DNA from: Maricaulis sp963975345
GTDB lineage: Bacteria; Pseudomonadota; Alphaproteobacteria; Caulobacterales; Maricaulaceae
Length of the DNA stretch: 64,000 bases
Assembly (NCBI RefSeq): GCF_963975345.1
Contig: NZ_CAXBGE010000003.1
Location: forward strand, 1 to 64,000
Reading direction: 5' to 3'
Shown: in pieces, positions 8,205-17,912 of the stretch
Numbering within the stretch: position 1 is the stretch's first letter
Layout: each line of letters opens with the position of its first letter
The notes under the pieces: model-generated
Seen by the model: only the letters and a program-made list of their open reading frames with translations
Databases searched by the model: none
Told to the model about the DNA's origin: nothing
Program-made: the position numbers and the translations under genes

Positions 8205-11200
8205 TCACGCCCAACCTTCAATCAACTCCACGGGTGGGAGGTGGGCGCTTGGATCATCAAATTGAATCGCATCCAGACCCGTAGGTATGGCCTCGACTCC
8301 GTTCGCCGTCACCTCTTGAGCTTCCCCAGGATAAGGTGCATCGCCCCACTCGCTCAATACGAGCAGGCCGTCCACACCCCAGCTCACATCTGGCAGCCGG
8401 AAATCTTCCGGAGTGCTGAACATCCACGCCCCGCCTTCATCGCCCGATCCGTCCGTCGTCAGGTCTGTGTTGGCGGCGTCAGTCAATAGACGACCAATAT
8501 TTCCGGCCTGGCTGTCGATCAACTGTACCTGGGCAAGATCTTCAGGGCTGAGATCGGGCATGACATCAACATGCGCTCCCGGCTTCTCCGCCACATCAAG
8601 GGTATCGACGAACTGCGCGCCCGCAAGCGCATCCAAATTGCCCAACGCATCCATGACTGAAGGCGTTGTGTCGGACTTTTCACCGTCGACCACCAATCCG
8701 ACCACCTGGATGGTCTGGCCCAGTTCAGCGAGATCAAGCGGCCGCATGCCGGGGGCAGCCCCTCCCTCGCCGGAGAGTTGCAGACTGTCTGCCCCCCAGT
8801 AAAAGTCTGAATCCACGCCCCGGAAATTGCCATTGTCATCTACGCCCATCGCAGCCCAATCGGTACTGGTCAGTCGATCCTGACTGATGTTGTCCGGTAG
8901 GTTCTTCGGCGAAGGTGTCGCCATCAATGATGGCGCCGACGTGCCGTATTCAATCGTTTCAATACTGATCAGTTCCGTCACACCGTCCGGCGCTCCGATC
9001 CGCATATCAGTGACAACTGTATGGCCCGAACCATTGGTGGAGATGATGTAATCAGTCTGCAGACCTGAAAACACAACCGTGTCGCTGCCGGCACCACCGT
9101 CATAGACATTCGTGCCTCCGCTGGCGAAAAAGCGGTCATTGCCGTCATTGCCGGTCAGGTGATTGTTCGCCGAGTTGCCGATCAAGGTGTCGTTGCCTGT
9201 CCCCCCAATCGCGTTCTCGATCACAGTCCCACGCGCAATGCTGACATTACCGCGGCCGCCTTGCAGGCTGGAGTGGGACTCGGCCCGCAGATCGAGTGTT
9301 TGGTTCGCGGCGGAACCCGAATAGTCCATTGTGTCGATACCGCCGGTATCGACAATCGTATAGCTGGTGACCGTCGTGAACGATGTCGCGTCGTAGATGG
9401 CATTTCCAGCGGTGGAGTTGAACCCATAGACCGTATCACCGGCCCGGATGTTCGCTGCAAGGCCATAGATATTCTGAATTGCCAGGACATCGGCGATCTG
9501 CGGGGACACCACATAAGCAAATGAGGCATTGATGTAGGTGTTCTCGGTCTGGCTGAAATAGGACATGACCGATGCCTGCCAGGAATCGTTCAAATAAGCG
9601 GCATCGACTGCATAGACTGCGCTTCCATTATAAGGACCCGCATGACCCAAGCCGAGCGCGTGCCCGATTTCGTGGATATAGGTCTGATAGGAATAGCTGT
9701 TGAGATTGGTTCCGTAGGTGTCGATCCAATCGGTCGAAACATTGACCGCAGCCGATACCACGAAACCGCCGCTGGTGCTCGTCGTCGCGAAGGCACCTTC
9801 CTCGTCGTCGTCGAACACCATTTGGCCACCGACACTGACTTCGGAAAAATTGATTCCCGTCAAATCCGACCACAAGCCTAGCGCCGCTCTCGCGAGCGTT
9901 TGGCCATCCGCCGTCAGATCGACAAGATTAACAGTGATCGTTCCGCCATCAGTTACGTTCCAATGCCGCGCTGCGCCCCCATTCCCCGTCCAGTAGCCAG
10001 AACGCAGGAATTCGGCGATTTGATCAGTGCTATATGCTTCCAACGGGGCTGCCGTCTCCAGCCCAACCGTATAGCTACCGGCGACGGTGTCATCCCAAGC
10101 AGCGGCCTCGACATAATAAGTACCCGTCGTGGGGACGGTGTAGCTCAGAAGCGAATTCAGGCCCGCCCCGCCATCATCATTCTCGCCGATCAGATTGCCG
10201 GCCGCGTCGTAAAGTCGAACAAGCGGGTCGCTCAGCGGATCAGCACCACTCCCATTGAGCGAGATCGCGTAGCGTTGTCCCGCCACCAGTTCAACCGCGA
10301 TCCAGTCGCGATCCCCGACAACTTCGAGCTGGTTGGAGTAGGTGCCGCCAAGTGCCAGTGTGGCCGTGGTTGTCACGTCGGCTGGGAGATCGCCGTTCTC
10401 GGTGATGTCCGTGACCGTGACGGCGACCGTCTGATCGGTGGTGTGAGAACCGTCCGACGCCGTGACCACAAAATCATAGACGCCGTTACCACCCGAATCC
10501 GTCGGCGCCTCGAAATTGGGGGCGGACAGAAAGGTCACAACTCCGGTGCTCGAATCGATACTGAACAAACTCGAGTCGGTGCCGGAAATTGAATAGGAAA
10601 GAATCGAGCTGGCGTCCGCATCGGTTGCATCTGCGTCGTAGGCAGACGTCTGATTTTCCGGCACCGAAACCGTTGTGGCCGAAGTAAAAACGGGCGCATT
10701 GTCATTCTGATCGGTGACCGTGATCGCAACGGCCTGGTCGGTGGTATTTGTGCCATCCGACGCTCGCACAACAATATCGTAGACATTGTCACCGCCAGCA
10801 TCAGCTGGATTTTCATGATCGGGCGCGGCGATGAAAGTGACCACCCCGCTGCTGGCATCAATCGAGAACAATGCGGCGTCGGCACCGGACAGCGTATAGC
10901 TCACCGCAGCGCCTTCGGCATCGGCCGCCACGGCGACGTAGGCAGACGTCTGATTCTCAGCGACGCTGACCGAGGCGGCCGATGAGAAGACCGGCGCTTC
11001 GTCGATGTCATTGACAGAGATCGTCACCGTTTGATCGGTCGTATTGGTGCCGTCAGAAGCTCGAATGATCACCTCATATGCATTATCTGCATTGGAATCG
11101 TTCGGGTTTTCAAAGTCTGGTGAGCCAACGAAGGTTAGCGCGCCCGTCGAAGCATTAATCGAAAAGTCGGCGGCATCACTGCCGCCAACAATCGAGTAGG

Positions 11201-11837
11201 AAATTGAATTGCCATCGGCGTCAGTTGCGGTCGCCGTGTAAGCGGTGCCGGTGGAGTTCTCGTCAACCGTAGCCGATGTGCTCGAAGTGAAGACCGGAGG
11301 ATTGACGTTCGGCACAGGCGTTGGCGTTGGAGTCGCACTGGCCCCTCCACCCCCGCCGCCACCGGCAGCCGCGGCAAGCCCGCCACCCGCTGCGACCGCG
11401 CCGAGAACGCCGATTCCGGCCCCCCCACCGCCCGCAGGCGCGACAACGGCCGCGTCAATAGCCGCATCAACCGAAGCCGTGGATAGATAGACAATACCGT
11501 CTTCAACCACCACATCGGCAGCCGCGATAATGATCGATTGTCCGTCGGCCATCACGAGCTCGACTGATCCATCCGCCTGGACGTGGATGCTGGCCACATT
11601 TGAGACATCCGATGCAGCCTCATATCCTTCGGGCACCTTGGATGCGTCTTGCGCATCGGCGCCAGAAGCCAGGAAGGCCACCCCTCCGGCGGCCAGAGCG
11701 ACGGCGGTGAGGCCAAAACGTCCACGTTCCACCCGCGGTTTCACGTCCTGCGGCGTCACTCGTTGTGCAAGCGCGCCATCGGTGCGCAGTGGTTCTCCGC
11801 AACCGAAATTCGATCCAGCCCAGCTCTCATCGGTCAT
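8205..11837 (-). CDS. Cadherin-repeat M10 (serralysin-type) metalloprotease, type I secretion substrate
   Basis: A 1210-residue protein. Order of parts: an N-terminal region with a hydrophobic stretch (about residues 40-60) and a BapA/LapA-like IIIAAADVVVEDGIVYL segment; a Gly/Ala-rich linker; three cadherin-like repeats (about 180-480); a PPC-type beta domain (about 485-590); a zinc protease domain with HEIGHALGLGH near 721 and the Met-turn SVMSYFS; RTX-like nonapeptides GGTGNDTLIG and GGAGSDTVVF (about 875-925); and an acidic 275-residue tail. The zinc motif, Met-turn and RTX repeats are those of serralysins secreted by type I systems. ATG 11837 is chosen for its AAGAGGAG ribosome-binding site. 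The exporter genes lie immediately upstream on the same strand. Confidence 0.88.
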   Translation of the reverse strand: MTDESWAGSNFGCGEPLRTDGALAQRVTPQDVKPRVERGRFGLTAVALAAGGVAFLASGADAQDASKVPEGYEAASDVSNVASIHVQADGSVELVMADGQSIIIAAADVVVEDGIVYLSTASVDAAIDAAVVAPAGGGGAGIGVLGAVAAGGGLAAAAGGGGGGGASATPTPTPVPNVNPPVFTSSTSATVDENSTGTAYTATATDADGNSISYSIVGGSDAADFSINASTGALTFVGSPDFENPNDSNADNAYEVIIRASDGTNTTDQTVTISVNDIDEAPVFSSAASVSVAENQTSAYVAVAADAEGAAVSYTLSGADAALFSIDASSGVVTFIAAPDHENPADAGGDNVYDIVVRASDGTNTTDQAVAITVTDQNDNAPVFTSATTVSVPENQTSAYDADATDADASSILSYSISGTDSSLFSIDSSTGVVTFLSAPNFEAPTDSGGNGVYDFVVTASDGSHTTDQTVAVTVTDITENGDLPADVTTTATLALGGTYSNQLEVVGDRDWIAVELVAGQRYAISLNGSGADPLSDPLVRLYDAAGNLIGENDDGGAGLNSLLSYTVPTTGTYYVEAAAWDDTVAGSYTVGLETAAPLEAYSTDQIAEFLRSGYWTGNGGAARHWNVTDGGTITVNLVDLTADGQTLARAALGLWSDLTGINFSEVSVGGQMVFDDDEEGAFATTSTSGGFVVSAAVNVSTDWIDTYGTNLNSYSYQTYIHEIGHALGLGHAGPYNGSAVYAVDAAYLNDSWQASVMSYFSQTENTYINASFAYVVSPQIADVLAIQNIYGLAANIRAGDTVYGFNSTAGNAIYDATSFTTVTSYTIVDTGGIDTMDYSGSAANQTLDLRAESHSSLQGGRGNVSIARGTVIENAIGGTGNDTLIGNSANNHLTGNDGNDRFFASGGTNVYDGGAGSDTVVFSGLQTDYIISTNGSGHTVVTDMRIGAPDGVTELISIETIEYGTSAPSLMATPSPKNLPDNISQDRLTSTDWAAMGVDDNGNFRGVDSDFYWGADSLQLSGEGGAAPGMRPLDLAELGQTIQVVGLVVDGEKSDTTPSVMDALGNLDALAGAQFVDTLDVAEKPGAHVDVMPDLSPEDLAQVQLIDSQAGNIGRLLTDAANTDLTTDGSGDEGGAWMFSTPEDFRLPDVSWGVDGLLVLSEWGDAPYPGEAQEVTANGVEAIPTGLDAIQFDDPSAHLPPVELIEGWA

Positions 11838-12091
11838 GGCATTCTCCTCTTGCCCACAATTCGGGCTGGTCATTCACATGTGACAGACGTCGCGAGGAAG
11901 TGGCTAGCGCGACGGAACCCCTGCTGTGATAAAATTGATGCTCGGCTTGGCGGATGATGCCGCACAACTCCGCTTTCCCAGAATTGACACGCTAGCGCGA
12001 GGAATCGGTCCACGTCCACAAAAAGCTACTCCAGCAGGGTGGAATCCGGACTATTTACCCCACAACCGGTCGGCATGCGCGCGCACGATTG

Positions 12092-13432
12092 CTACGGCGC
12101 ATGCTCCGGCTCGTCAGCCTCACGCTGCGCGCTGGCAAGGCTTGGCATCCGCGCCGTCAGCCGCATCAAATTCAATTGTTGACGCAGTAGAGAAAATTGA
12201 GCTGTGACCACGTCCAGCGCGGCTTGTTCGTAGGCGAGGCGCGCATCGATCAAAACCGGAAGCGTTCCCAGCCCAAACTCGAATTCGCCAGCGATCGCGT
12301 CGAAATAATTGAGCTGGCTATCGGCCACGGCTTGGCGCCTGTGCAATTGTGCTTGCAGGGAAATCGAGCGTCGGAACGCGATCTCCGCTTCTTCACCCAA
12401 ATTCCGTTGCAAGGTGTGCAGAACGCTCTCTTCCTGCGACAGACGCGCCTCGGCCCGGTCATTGCGCGCACCGAGCGCTGAGCCAGAATAGAGCGGCACC
12501 GACACATCGACCCCGACACGGTCCCGGACATCCCAGTCTTGCGTGGCATCGGCATAAACGTAGGAAACAATGCCCACCACCTCGACCACCGGCAGACGCG
12601 AGCGCCGCTGCCGCTCACGTTGCGCCTCCAGGCTCCGGATCGCGCTGCGTTGTGATCCAATCTGCGGATGAGTCGACAGTGCGGAGGCTATGACATCATC
12701 CACTGAGGTCAGGTCCGCGAGCTGGGTGTCGAGCACCGCGCGCACTTGCGCCGGCCCGCAAGGCGCTGAGGACCGTCCCGTGTACTCCCGCAACCGGGTG
12801 GCGGCGCGCTCCTCGGTAAAATCAAGCTCAAGCATTTCAGCCTCGGCCGAAGCGAGTTGGGCCGCAATCTGGGCGCTGTCGGCCCGCGTCGCACCACCAA
12901 GCCGCAACAGGCCCTCGACGGCCGTTTGCTGCCGCTCGAAATATTCGCGGCGGTGGGCAATGACATCGATCATGGCCTCCGCTTCCAACTGTGTCAGATA
13001 GGCGTCGGCCACGGCATAGGCCGCCTGACTCTGCTGGTCCCGAACGTCAAAGCCGCGCTGATCAAGGTTGCCCTGCGCGGCTTCGCGCGCGAGCCGACTA
13101 TCGCCAAAATCAAACACTCGTTGTGAGAGACGCACCCCAACCTGATTGTCGATCTGACTGCTGGTCAAACCGGTATCCCCAACACCGGAACGGCCAAAGG
13201 TTGAGACTTGCGGACGACGCAGGGACCCCGCTTCGCGCAAATCGGCCCGCGCTTCTGCCTCGCGGGCCCGGGCCCCATCGACTTCCGGTGCGCGCGCGGC
13301 GGCCAGTGCCAGTCCTTCAGCAAATCCCAGGCACTGGTCAGTGGCGCTTTGCGCGCCAGCCGGTGCGCAGAGCGCGACCAAACCCAAAGTGAGGCCGGCC
13401 CGATATAGCGATTTGAGCATGGATATCGTCAT
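12092..13432 (-). CDS. TolC-family outer-membrane channel of a type I secretion system
   Basis: A 446-residue exported protein with a signal peptide ending near GAQSA and long amphipathic helices typical of TolC/OEP proteins. Repeated heptad-like segments fill the middle (for example SARxADLREAGSL and LRLGGATRADSAQ). It should form the outer-membrane and periplasmic tunnel completing the exporter. The start lies four bases after the HlyD stop and has GATGAAAAG upstream, so it is part of the ABC-HlyD-TolC operon. An internal ATG four codons later is an alternative. About 250 bp separates its end from the protease start. Confidence 0.9.
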   Translation of the reverse strand: MTISMLKSLYRAGLTLGLVALCAPAGAQSATDQCLGFAEGLALAAARAPEVDGARAREAEARADLREAGSLRRPQVSTFGRSGVGDTGLTSSQIDNQVGVRLSQRVFDFGDSRLAREAAQGNLDQRGFDVRDQQSQAAYAVADAYLTQLEAEAMIDVIAHRREYFERQQTAVEGLLRLGGATRADSAQIAAQLASAEAEMLELDFTEERAATRLREYTGRSSAPCGPAQVRAVLDTQLADLTSVDDVIASALSTHPQIGSQRSAIRSLEAQRERQRRSRLPVVEVVGIVSYVYADATQDWDVRDRVGVDVSVPLYSGSALGARNDRAEARLSQEESVLHTLQRNLGEEAEIAFRRSISLQAQLHRRQAVADSQLNYFDAIAGEFEFGLGTLPVLIDARLAYEQAALDVVTAQFSLLRQQLNLMRLTARMPSLASAQREADEPEHAP

Positions 13433-13436
13433 CTTT

Positions 13437-14747
13437 TCATCCAGACCGCGCGCCGCGGAACAGGGATTCGCCAATCGGTTCGAACAGGTAATCAAGCGTC
13501 GTCCGGCTCCTGCCAGAATAGATAAACACTTCTATCGGCATGCCCGGAATAATTGCCCGATCACCCAACTTGACCAGTTCCGAGTCGGGGATCATCACCC
13601 GGACCTCATAATAGGGTGCGCCGGTAACCTGATCCGTTTTGAGGTCTGCACTGACGCTCACGACTGCGCCATCAAGTTCAGGCGTCATCCAGCTCTTGAA
13701 CGCGGTCACCCGTGTGCGAACCGCCTGCCCTTGATAGACTGCAGCGCGTTCATTGGGGCGGATGCGAACGGAGGCCGTGATTTCACCGGCTTCCGGCACG
13801 ATTTCGAGAATAGCCTCTCCTGGACGAACCACACCGCCCCGCGTGGAAAAGCGCAGATTGAGAATTTCACCGGCAACGGGCGCAACGATCACTGACCGAT
13901 TCAAAATATCCTGGGCGGAATTGAGCCGTTCCTCCGCCTGCTGCAATTGTGTGCGAACGTCCAATTGGTCGGTAGAAACCTGCCGGGCGAATGTGGCTTC
14001 GGCCTGAGCGATTTGCCCCTCCAGGTCCCGTTCCAGATTGGCCGCCGCTTGAGTGTCTGTTTGCAGCCGGCTGATCTCAGCCTCCAGCGAGGCGACGTCA
14101 CGTTCCATCGCCCGCAACTCATCCAACCGCGCCATTTGCCGATCCACGCGTGCACGCAACGAGACCAACTGGTCCTGGGCGGCGACAAACACCCGCCGTG
14201 TCAACGTCACTTGTTGGGCGTGCAACTCCCGCGACGACCGGGCGCCGTCACGCCTCGCGGTCAAAACCGCAATATCGGCTTGGTAGGCCTGCCGCTGCTG
14301 ACGGAAGAGGTCGCGCTGGCGCTCCAACACTTCGGTGCGCTGATCATCGCCAAGCGGCATATCGTCCAAAGCGGAAAAATCGGGTTCGTCCTGACCATCC
14401 CGTAACGCCAGAAGTCTTTGCAACGAACCGGTCAGAGACGCGATATCCTGCATGATTTCATCGCGTACCGACAGCGATGCCGTCTCCTGCAGCGTCAGCA
14501 AAGGCTGCCCTGCCTCAACATGATCACCGTCACGTACCAGAAGTTCGTGAATAATGCCGCCTTCAAGGTGCTGCACGACCTGGCGACTGTTTTCGACCAC
14601 AACCTGGCCGGAGGCGGGCACCCCTTCCGCCAGCGGGACAAAGCCCGCCCAAACCAGGAATCCGCCCAATCCAAGCATGCAGATCAAAGCCGACCGTCGA
14701 ACGAAAGGATCCGACATCGGACCGACAGCGGTGATGGCCTCGGTCAT
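13437..14747 (-). CDS. HlyD-family type I secretion periplasmic adaptor
   Basis: Membrane-fusion protein of 436 residues: a short cytoplasmic N-terminus, one transmembrane segment (about residues 18-38, LICMLGLGGFLVWAGFVPLA), a lipoyl-like half (VVVENSRQVVQHLEGGIIHELLV), a long coiled coil (about 110-265) and a beta-barrel C-terminus (ILNLRFSTRGGVVRPGEAILEIVP). This is the layout of HlyD/PrtE/RsaE. It bridges the ABC exporter and the TolC channel. Its ATG overlaps the stop of the ABC gene (ATGA), indicating translational coupling. Confidence 0.95.
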   Translation of the reverse strand: MTEAITAVGPMSDPFVRRSALICMLGLGGFLVWAGFVPLAEGVPASGQVVVENSRQVVQHLEGGIIHELLVRDGDHVEAGQPLLTLQETASLSVRDEIMQDIASLTGSLQRLLALRDGQDEPDFSALDDMPLGDDQRTEVLERQRDLFRQQRQAYQADIAVLTARRDGARSSRELHAQQVTLTRRVFVAAQDQLVSLRARVDRQMARLDELRAMERDVASLEAEISRLQTDTQAAANLERDLEGQIAQAEATFARQVSTDQLDVRTQLQQAEERLNSAQDILNRSVIVAPVAGEILNLRFSTRGGVVRPGEAILEIVPEAGEITASVRIRPNERAAVYQGQAVRTRVTAFKSWMTPELDGAVVSVSADLKTDQVTGAPYYEVRVMIPDSELVKLGDRAIIPGMPIEVFIYSGRSRTTLDYLFEPIGESLFRGARSG

Positions 14748-16438
14748 CCCACGGCCCCCTGTCCGCCAGCATTCGCCGCACCCGGGCCGGTTGCGAGTTT
14801 GAGATATTGTTCTGCCGTCGCCGCAAGGATGGATCCATTGCGCACCAACATCACGGTCGTGGCACGCTCGATCAGTCGCCGGTCATGACTGGAAACAATC
14901 ACGACCGCGCCGCGCTCTGCCGCTTCAACCAGCGCCTTGATCAACTGCGGCGCGGCAGCGGCATCCAGATTGGCGGTCGGCTCGTCAAGCAGGAGCAGAA
15001 CCGGATTGCCAAACAGCGCCCGGGCAAGCCCGATCATCTGGCGCTGCCCCGCCGACAAATGGGCACCACCAGGGCCAATCCGGGTGTCGTACCCGTCAGG
15101 CAGGGTCACAATCATCTCATGGGCCCCGGCGGTCTTGGCCGCATGGAACACCGCTTCGGGAGTGGTTGCACCGAGCCGGCCGATATTTTCAGCGATCGTG
15201 GCCGGCAATAATTCGACATCCTGCGGCACGTAGCCGACATAGCGACCCCGGTCGGCGCTGCGCCATTCGTGCAGGTTGCAGCCCCCGAGACGCGCCGCGC
15301 CCGAGCCTGGCAACCAGGCACCGGACAGCGTTTGCAACAGGGTTGTCTTGCCGGCGCCATTTCCCCCAGCCAAAGCAATCAGCTGGCCGCCTTTGGCGGA
15401 GAAACTGAACGGGTGTATCAGCGGCTCCCGAGCGCCCGGGACCACCACCGAAAGCCGTTCAAGCACCAAATTCGCCGCAGGGCGCGGCAAGGGGGTAAAC
15501 ACGGCTTGCTCGTCGATATCCTCGAGGCGGGCTTGCAGTTGGGCCCAGGCGCGCCAAGCCAGAATGCTGCTGCGCCACCCGCCGACGATCTGGTCGATCG
15601 GGCCAAGCGCCCTGGCCAACAGGATCGAGGAGGCGACAATCGAACCCGGCGAAATATCGTGGGTCAGGGCCAATGCGGCCCCGCCTCCAAGAACAAAAAT
15701 CTGCAACACCTGCCGTGCCGAACGGGAAATTGCGGTGAACTTCCCATCGGCCTTGCTGGCCTCCAACGCAAAGGTCTGGCCGGCCAGTTTCGCCGCCTGC
15801 CACTTGGAGAAAGCCGGACGCACCAGACCCATCGCGACCATGGCCGAATGTTGTCGTTCCAAGCCAGCCGCCATTTCGGTAGCGCCGTTCATCGCGGTTT
15901 GAGAATATTTGCTCGCGTCGCGGGTGGTCAATTCTGCCATTACCGCAACGCCGAACACGATCGCGGCGCCGACCAAGCCCAACACACCCAGAAACGGATG
16001 AACCAGAAACAGCGCAATCAGGAAGATCGGTGCAAAGGGCAAGTCAGCGAACGGCAACACGCTTCCCGCCTGAAACACCCCCTGAACACGCCCTGCGAGG
16101 GCCAAGTCCTGTGACAGGGCCGGTTTTCCGCCCGTGCCAGCTTCGAATTTGGCGAAGATTTTCGGGACAAGGAAATTCTCGATTTCGACACCGGCCAGCG
16201 CGCAAATCCGCCGCCGGGCAGCTTCGGACGCGCCATAGACCGACAGCAACATGACGGCGAGAGCGGTCAGCCAGATCAAGGTATCGGTGGAACCGGAACT
16301 CAGGATGCGGTCATAGACCTGCAGCATGTAGAAGGGCGAGACGAGCAGAAGCAGATTCGACGCCAGGCTGAAGCCAGCCAGGGCGGCGGCATAGGGTTTC
16401 AGCCGGGTTCTCACCTGGAGCGATAGCGGCTGCGTCAT
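14744..16438 (-). CDS. Type I secretion ABC exporter, permease/ATPase (PrtD/RsaD-like)
   Basis: A 564-residue half-transporter with six membrane segments in the first 320 residues and a C-terminal ATPase. The ATPase shows Walker A GGNGAGKTTLL, the signature LSAGQRQMIGLARAL, Walker B VLLLLDEPTANLD and the switch His in VSSHD. There is no N-terminal C39 peptidase domain, which fits the PrtD/RsaD group that exports proteases and S-layer proteins with C-terminal signals. The chosen ATG has GGGGAGAAGG in front. It is first in the operon, and its likely cargo is the adjacent RTX metalloprotease. Confidence 0.95.
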   Translation of the reverse strand: MTQPLSLQVRTRLKPYAAALAGFSLASNLLLLVSPFYMLQVYDRILSSGSTDTLIWLTALAVMLLSVYGASEAARRRICALAGVEIENFLVPKIFAKFEAGTGGKPALSQDLALAGRVQGVFQAGSVLPFADLPFAPIFLIALFLVHPFLGVLGLVGAAIVFGVAVMAELTTRDASKYSQTAMNGATEMAAGLERQHSAMVAMGLVRPAFSKWQAAKLAGQTFALEASKADGKFTAISRSARQVLQIFVLGGGAALALTHDISPGSIVASSILLARALGPIDQIVGGWRSSILAWRAWAQLQARLEDIDEQAVFTPLPRPAANLVLERLSVVVPGAREPLIHPFSFSAKGGQLIALAGGNGAGKTTLLQTLSGAWLPGSGAARLGGCNLHEWRSADRGRYVGYVPQDVELLPATIAENIGRLGATTPEAVFHAAKTAGAHEMIVTLPDGYDTRIGPGGAHLSAGQRQMIGLARALFGNPVLLLLDEPTANLDAAAAPQLIKALVEAAERGAVVIVSSHDRRLIERATTVMLVRNGSILAATAEQYLKLATGPGAANAGGQGAVG

Positions 16439-16600
16439 GCCTTCTCCCCGCGCGGTCAAAGACCGGACTCCCGCCGCCGTTCGCGTTGTCGCAGCAGAGA
16501 TACGCCACACAAAACAGGCTCTAGCGGGTTAACGGCAGCGATGATACCGCAAGCTGAAGCAAATGCACCAGTCCTGCGAACGTCCGCAACCACTGCCTGC

Positions 16601-17569
16601 CTATTTGAGGCCAGCCCGCAACAAATCATGCAGGTGTAATATCCCCTGCGGCCGCTGTTCGGGATCGACGATGAAGAGCTGAATGATCTTGGCTTTACCG
16701 GCTGTCATTTCGCGCATGGCATCGGCAGCGAGCATGCCGGGAAAGCCGGTCTTCGGGTTAGGGGTCATGATCGCGTGTGCAGGTTTGTCGATCAGGCCAT
16801 CGCCCATATGACGCCGCAGGTCACCATCGGTGATGATGCCAGCGAGCCGGCCGTCATCGTCGAGAATTCCGGCGCAACCAAAGCTCTTCACGGTCATTTC
16901 GATCAGTACATCGCTCATTGGCGCCGAACCCGCGATGAGCGGCATTGCCTCGCCCGCATGCATGATGTCTGCGGCCGTTGCCAAGGCAGCGCCCAGAGCC
17001 CCACCGGGATGAAACGTCTTGAAATCTGCCGCCGTGAAACCACGCCGTTCGAGCAGGGCAACCGCCAGCGCGTCGCCAAGCGCCATCATCAGGGTCGTCG
17101 ACGTAGTCGGCGCGCGGGTTTCACCGCAGGCCTCCGGCGCGTCGGGCAGGATCAATCGGTGATCGGCAGCCCGCGCCAACGTACTGTCTGCCTGGGTCGT
17201 CATGCCAATCAGCGGGACAGCGAAGCGGCGGCAATAGGCGATCAGATCGCCCAATTCGCGGGTCTCACCGGATTTCGACAGCGCAAGCACCGCATCGTCC
17301 GGGGTGATCATGCCGAGATCGCCATGGCTCGCTTCGGTCGGATGAATATAATAGGCAAGCGTGCCAGTCGATGCGAGTGTCGCCGCAATCTTGCGCGCGA
17401 CATGCCCCGATTTGCCGACACCCGAACAGATCAGGCGACCGTGAATTTTGCCGAGACGTTCAACCGTGTTTGCGAACGCCTCATCGACTGAATTGGCCAA
17501 GGCGTCGAGGCCGTCGCGTTCGAGGGCAATCACGCGTCGTGCGGATGCGACGGGGTCGAAATCTGTCAT
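16601..17569 (-). CDS. kdsD: Arabinose-5-phosphate isomerase (KdsD/KpsF)
   Basis: Interconverts ribulose 5-phosphate and arabinose 5-phosphate, the first step to Kdo for LPS. The 322-residue product has an N-terminal SIS domain with CSGVGKSGHVARKIAATLAS and the HPTEASHGDLGMI segment, followed by two CBS domains (about 205-320). The ATG at 17569 follows AGGAAG; a longer frame upstream lacks family sequence. It lies behind the type I secretion genes on the same strand, separated by 160 bp, so it is probably its own unit. Confidence 0.95.
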   Translation of the reverse strand: MTDFDPVASARRVIALERDGLDALANSVDEAFANTVERLGKIHGRLICSGVGKSGHVARKIAATLASTGTLAYYIHPTEASHGDLGMITPDDAVLALSKSGETRELGDLIAYCRRFAVPLIGMTTQADSTLARAADHRLILPDAPEACGETRAPTTSTTLMMALGDALAVALLERRGFTAADFKTFHPGGALGAALATAADIMHAGEAMPLIAGSAPMSDVLIEMTVKSFGCAGILDDDGRLAGIITDGDLRRHMGDGLIDKPAHAIMTPNPKTGFPGMLAADAMREMTAGKAKIIQLFIVDPEQRPQGILHLHDLLRAGLK

Positions 17570-17615
17570 GCCAGCTTCCTGAATGGCGAACGCATATTGC
17601 CCGCCTCCATAACAG

Positions 17616-17650
17616 AACCGCGCACGTCCCGGAAAGAGACGTGCGCGGTT
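17616..17650. repeat. Perfect 13-bp inverted repeat in the kdsD leader
   Basis: Arms AACCGCGCACGTC and GACGTGCGCGGTT enclose nine bases, about 47 bp upstream of kdsD. There is no U-run on either side. It would form a very stable RNA hairpin in the kdsD leader, or act as an operator. Confidence 0.6.
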
Positions 17651-17912
17651 GGTCGGGCGATATTGGGTCCGGAGCTCCGCAGGGGGGGCGCGCAGGCCAA
17701 ACCGGTTATCGCCGATGGGCCGGATGCGCTGGCACCGTAAATCGGCTCCCTGCACACCCTACCCTCTTCGCATACGCGAATGCTTATAGCACAACTCGCC
17801 TCACGGGAGTATCGAAATCGACGCCCGCCAGCGACGTGACAGCGACCAATCCTTGCCCAGGACAACGGGCCGGGCTATCGCTGGGCGACCGTCACCCACA
17901 AGGAGATTCGCC
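17651..17912. other. Rest of the kdsD-gpmA intergenic region
   Basis: About 260 bases between divergent kdsD and gpmA. I see no tRNA fold, no GGTTCGA-type T-loop and no credible small gene. A short dyad TTCGC-ATAC-GCGAA lies near 17767. The end holds the AAGGAGA ribosome-binding site of gpmA. Confidence 0.4.

Noticed and set aside
7876..8214. 112-residue minus-strand frame over the small membrane protein
   Set aside because: No membrane or domain features and no ribosome-binding site; the 53-residue plus frame has both a ribosome-binding site and a clean membrane helix.
9050..11300. Similar repeated DNA blocks, considered as a CRISPR or satellite array
   Set aside because: They encode cadherin and RTX repeats inside one long reading frame; repeat units are hundreds of bases apart or degenerate. 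No CRISPR array was seen anywhere in the window.
17651..17800. Possible tRNA or structured RNA in the kdsD-gpmA gap
   Set aside because: No acceptor stem, T-loop or anticodon arm could be assembled on either strand.
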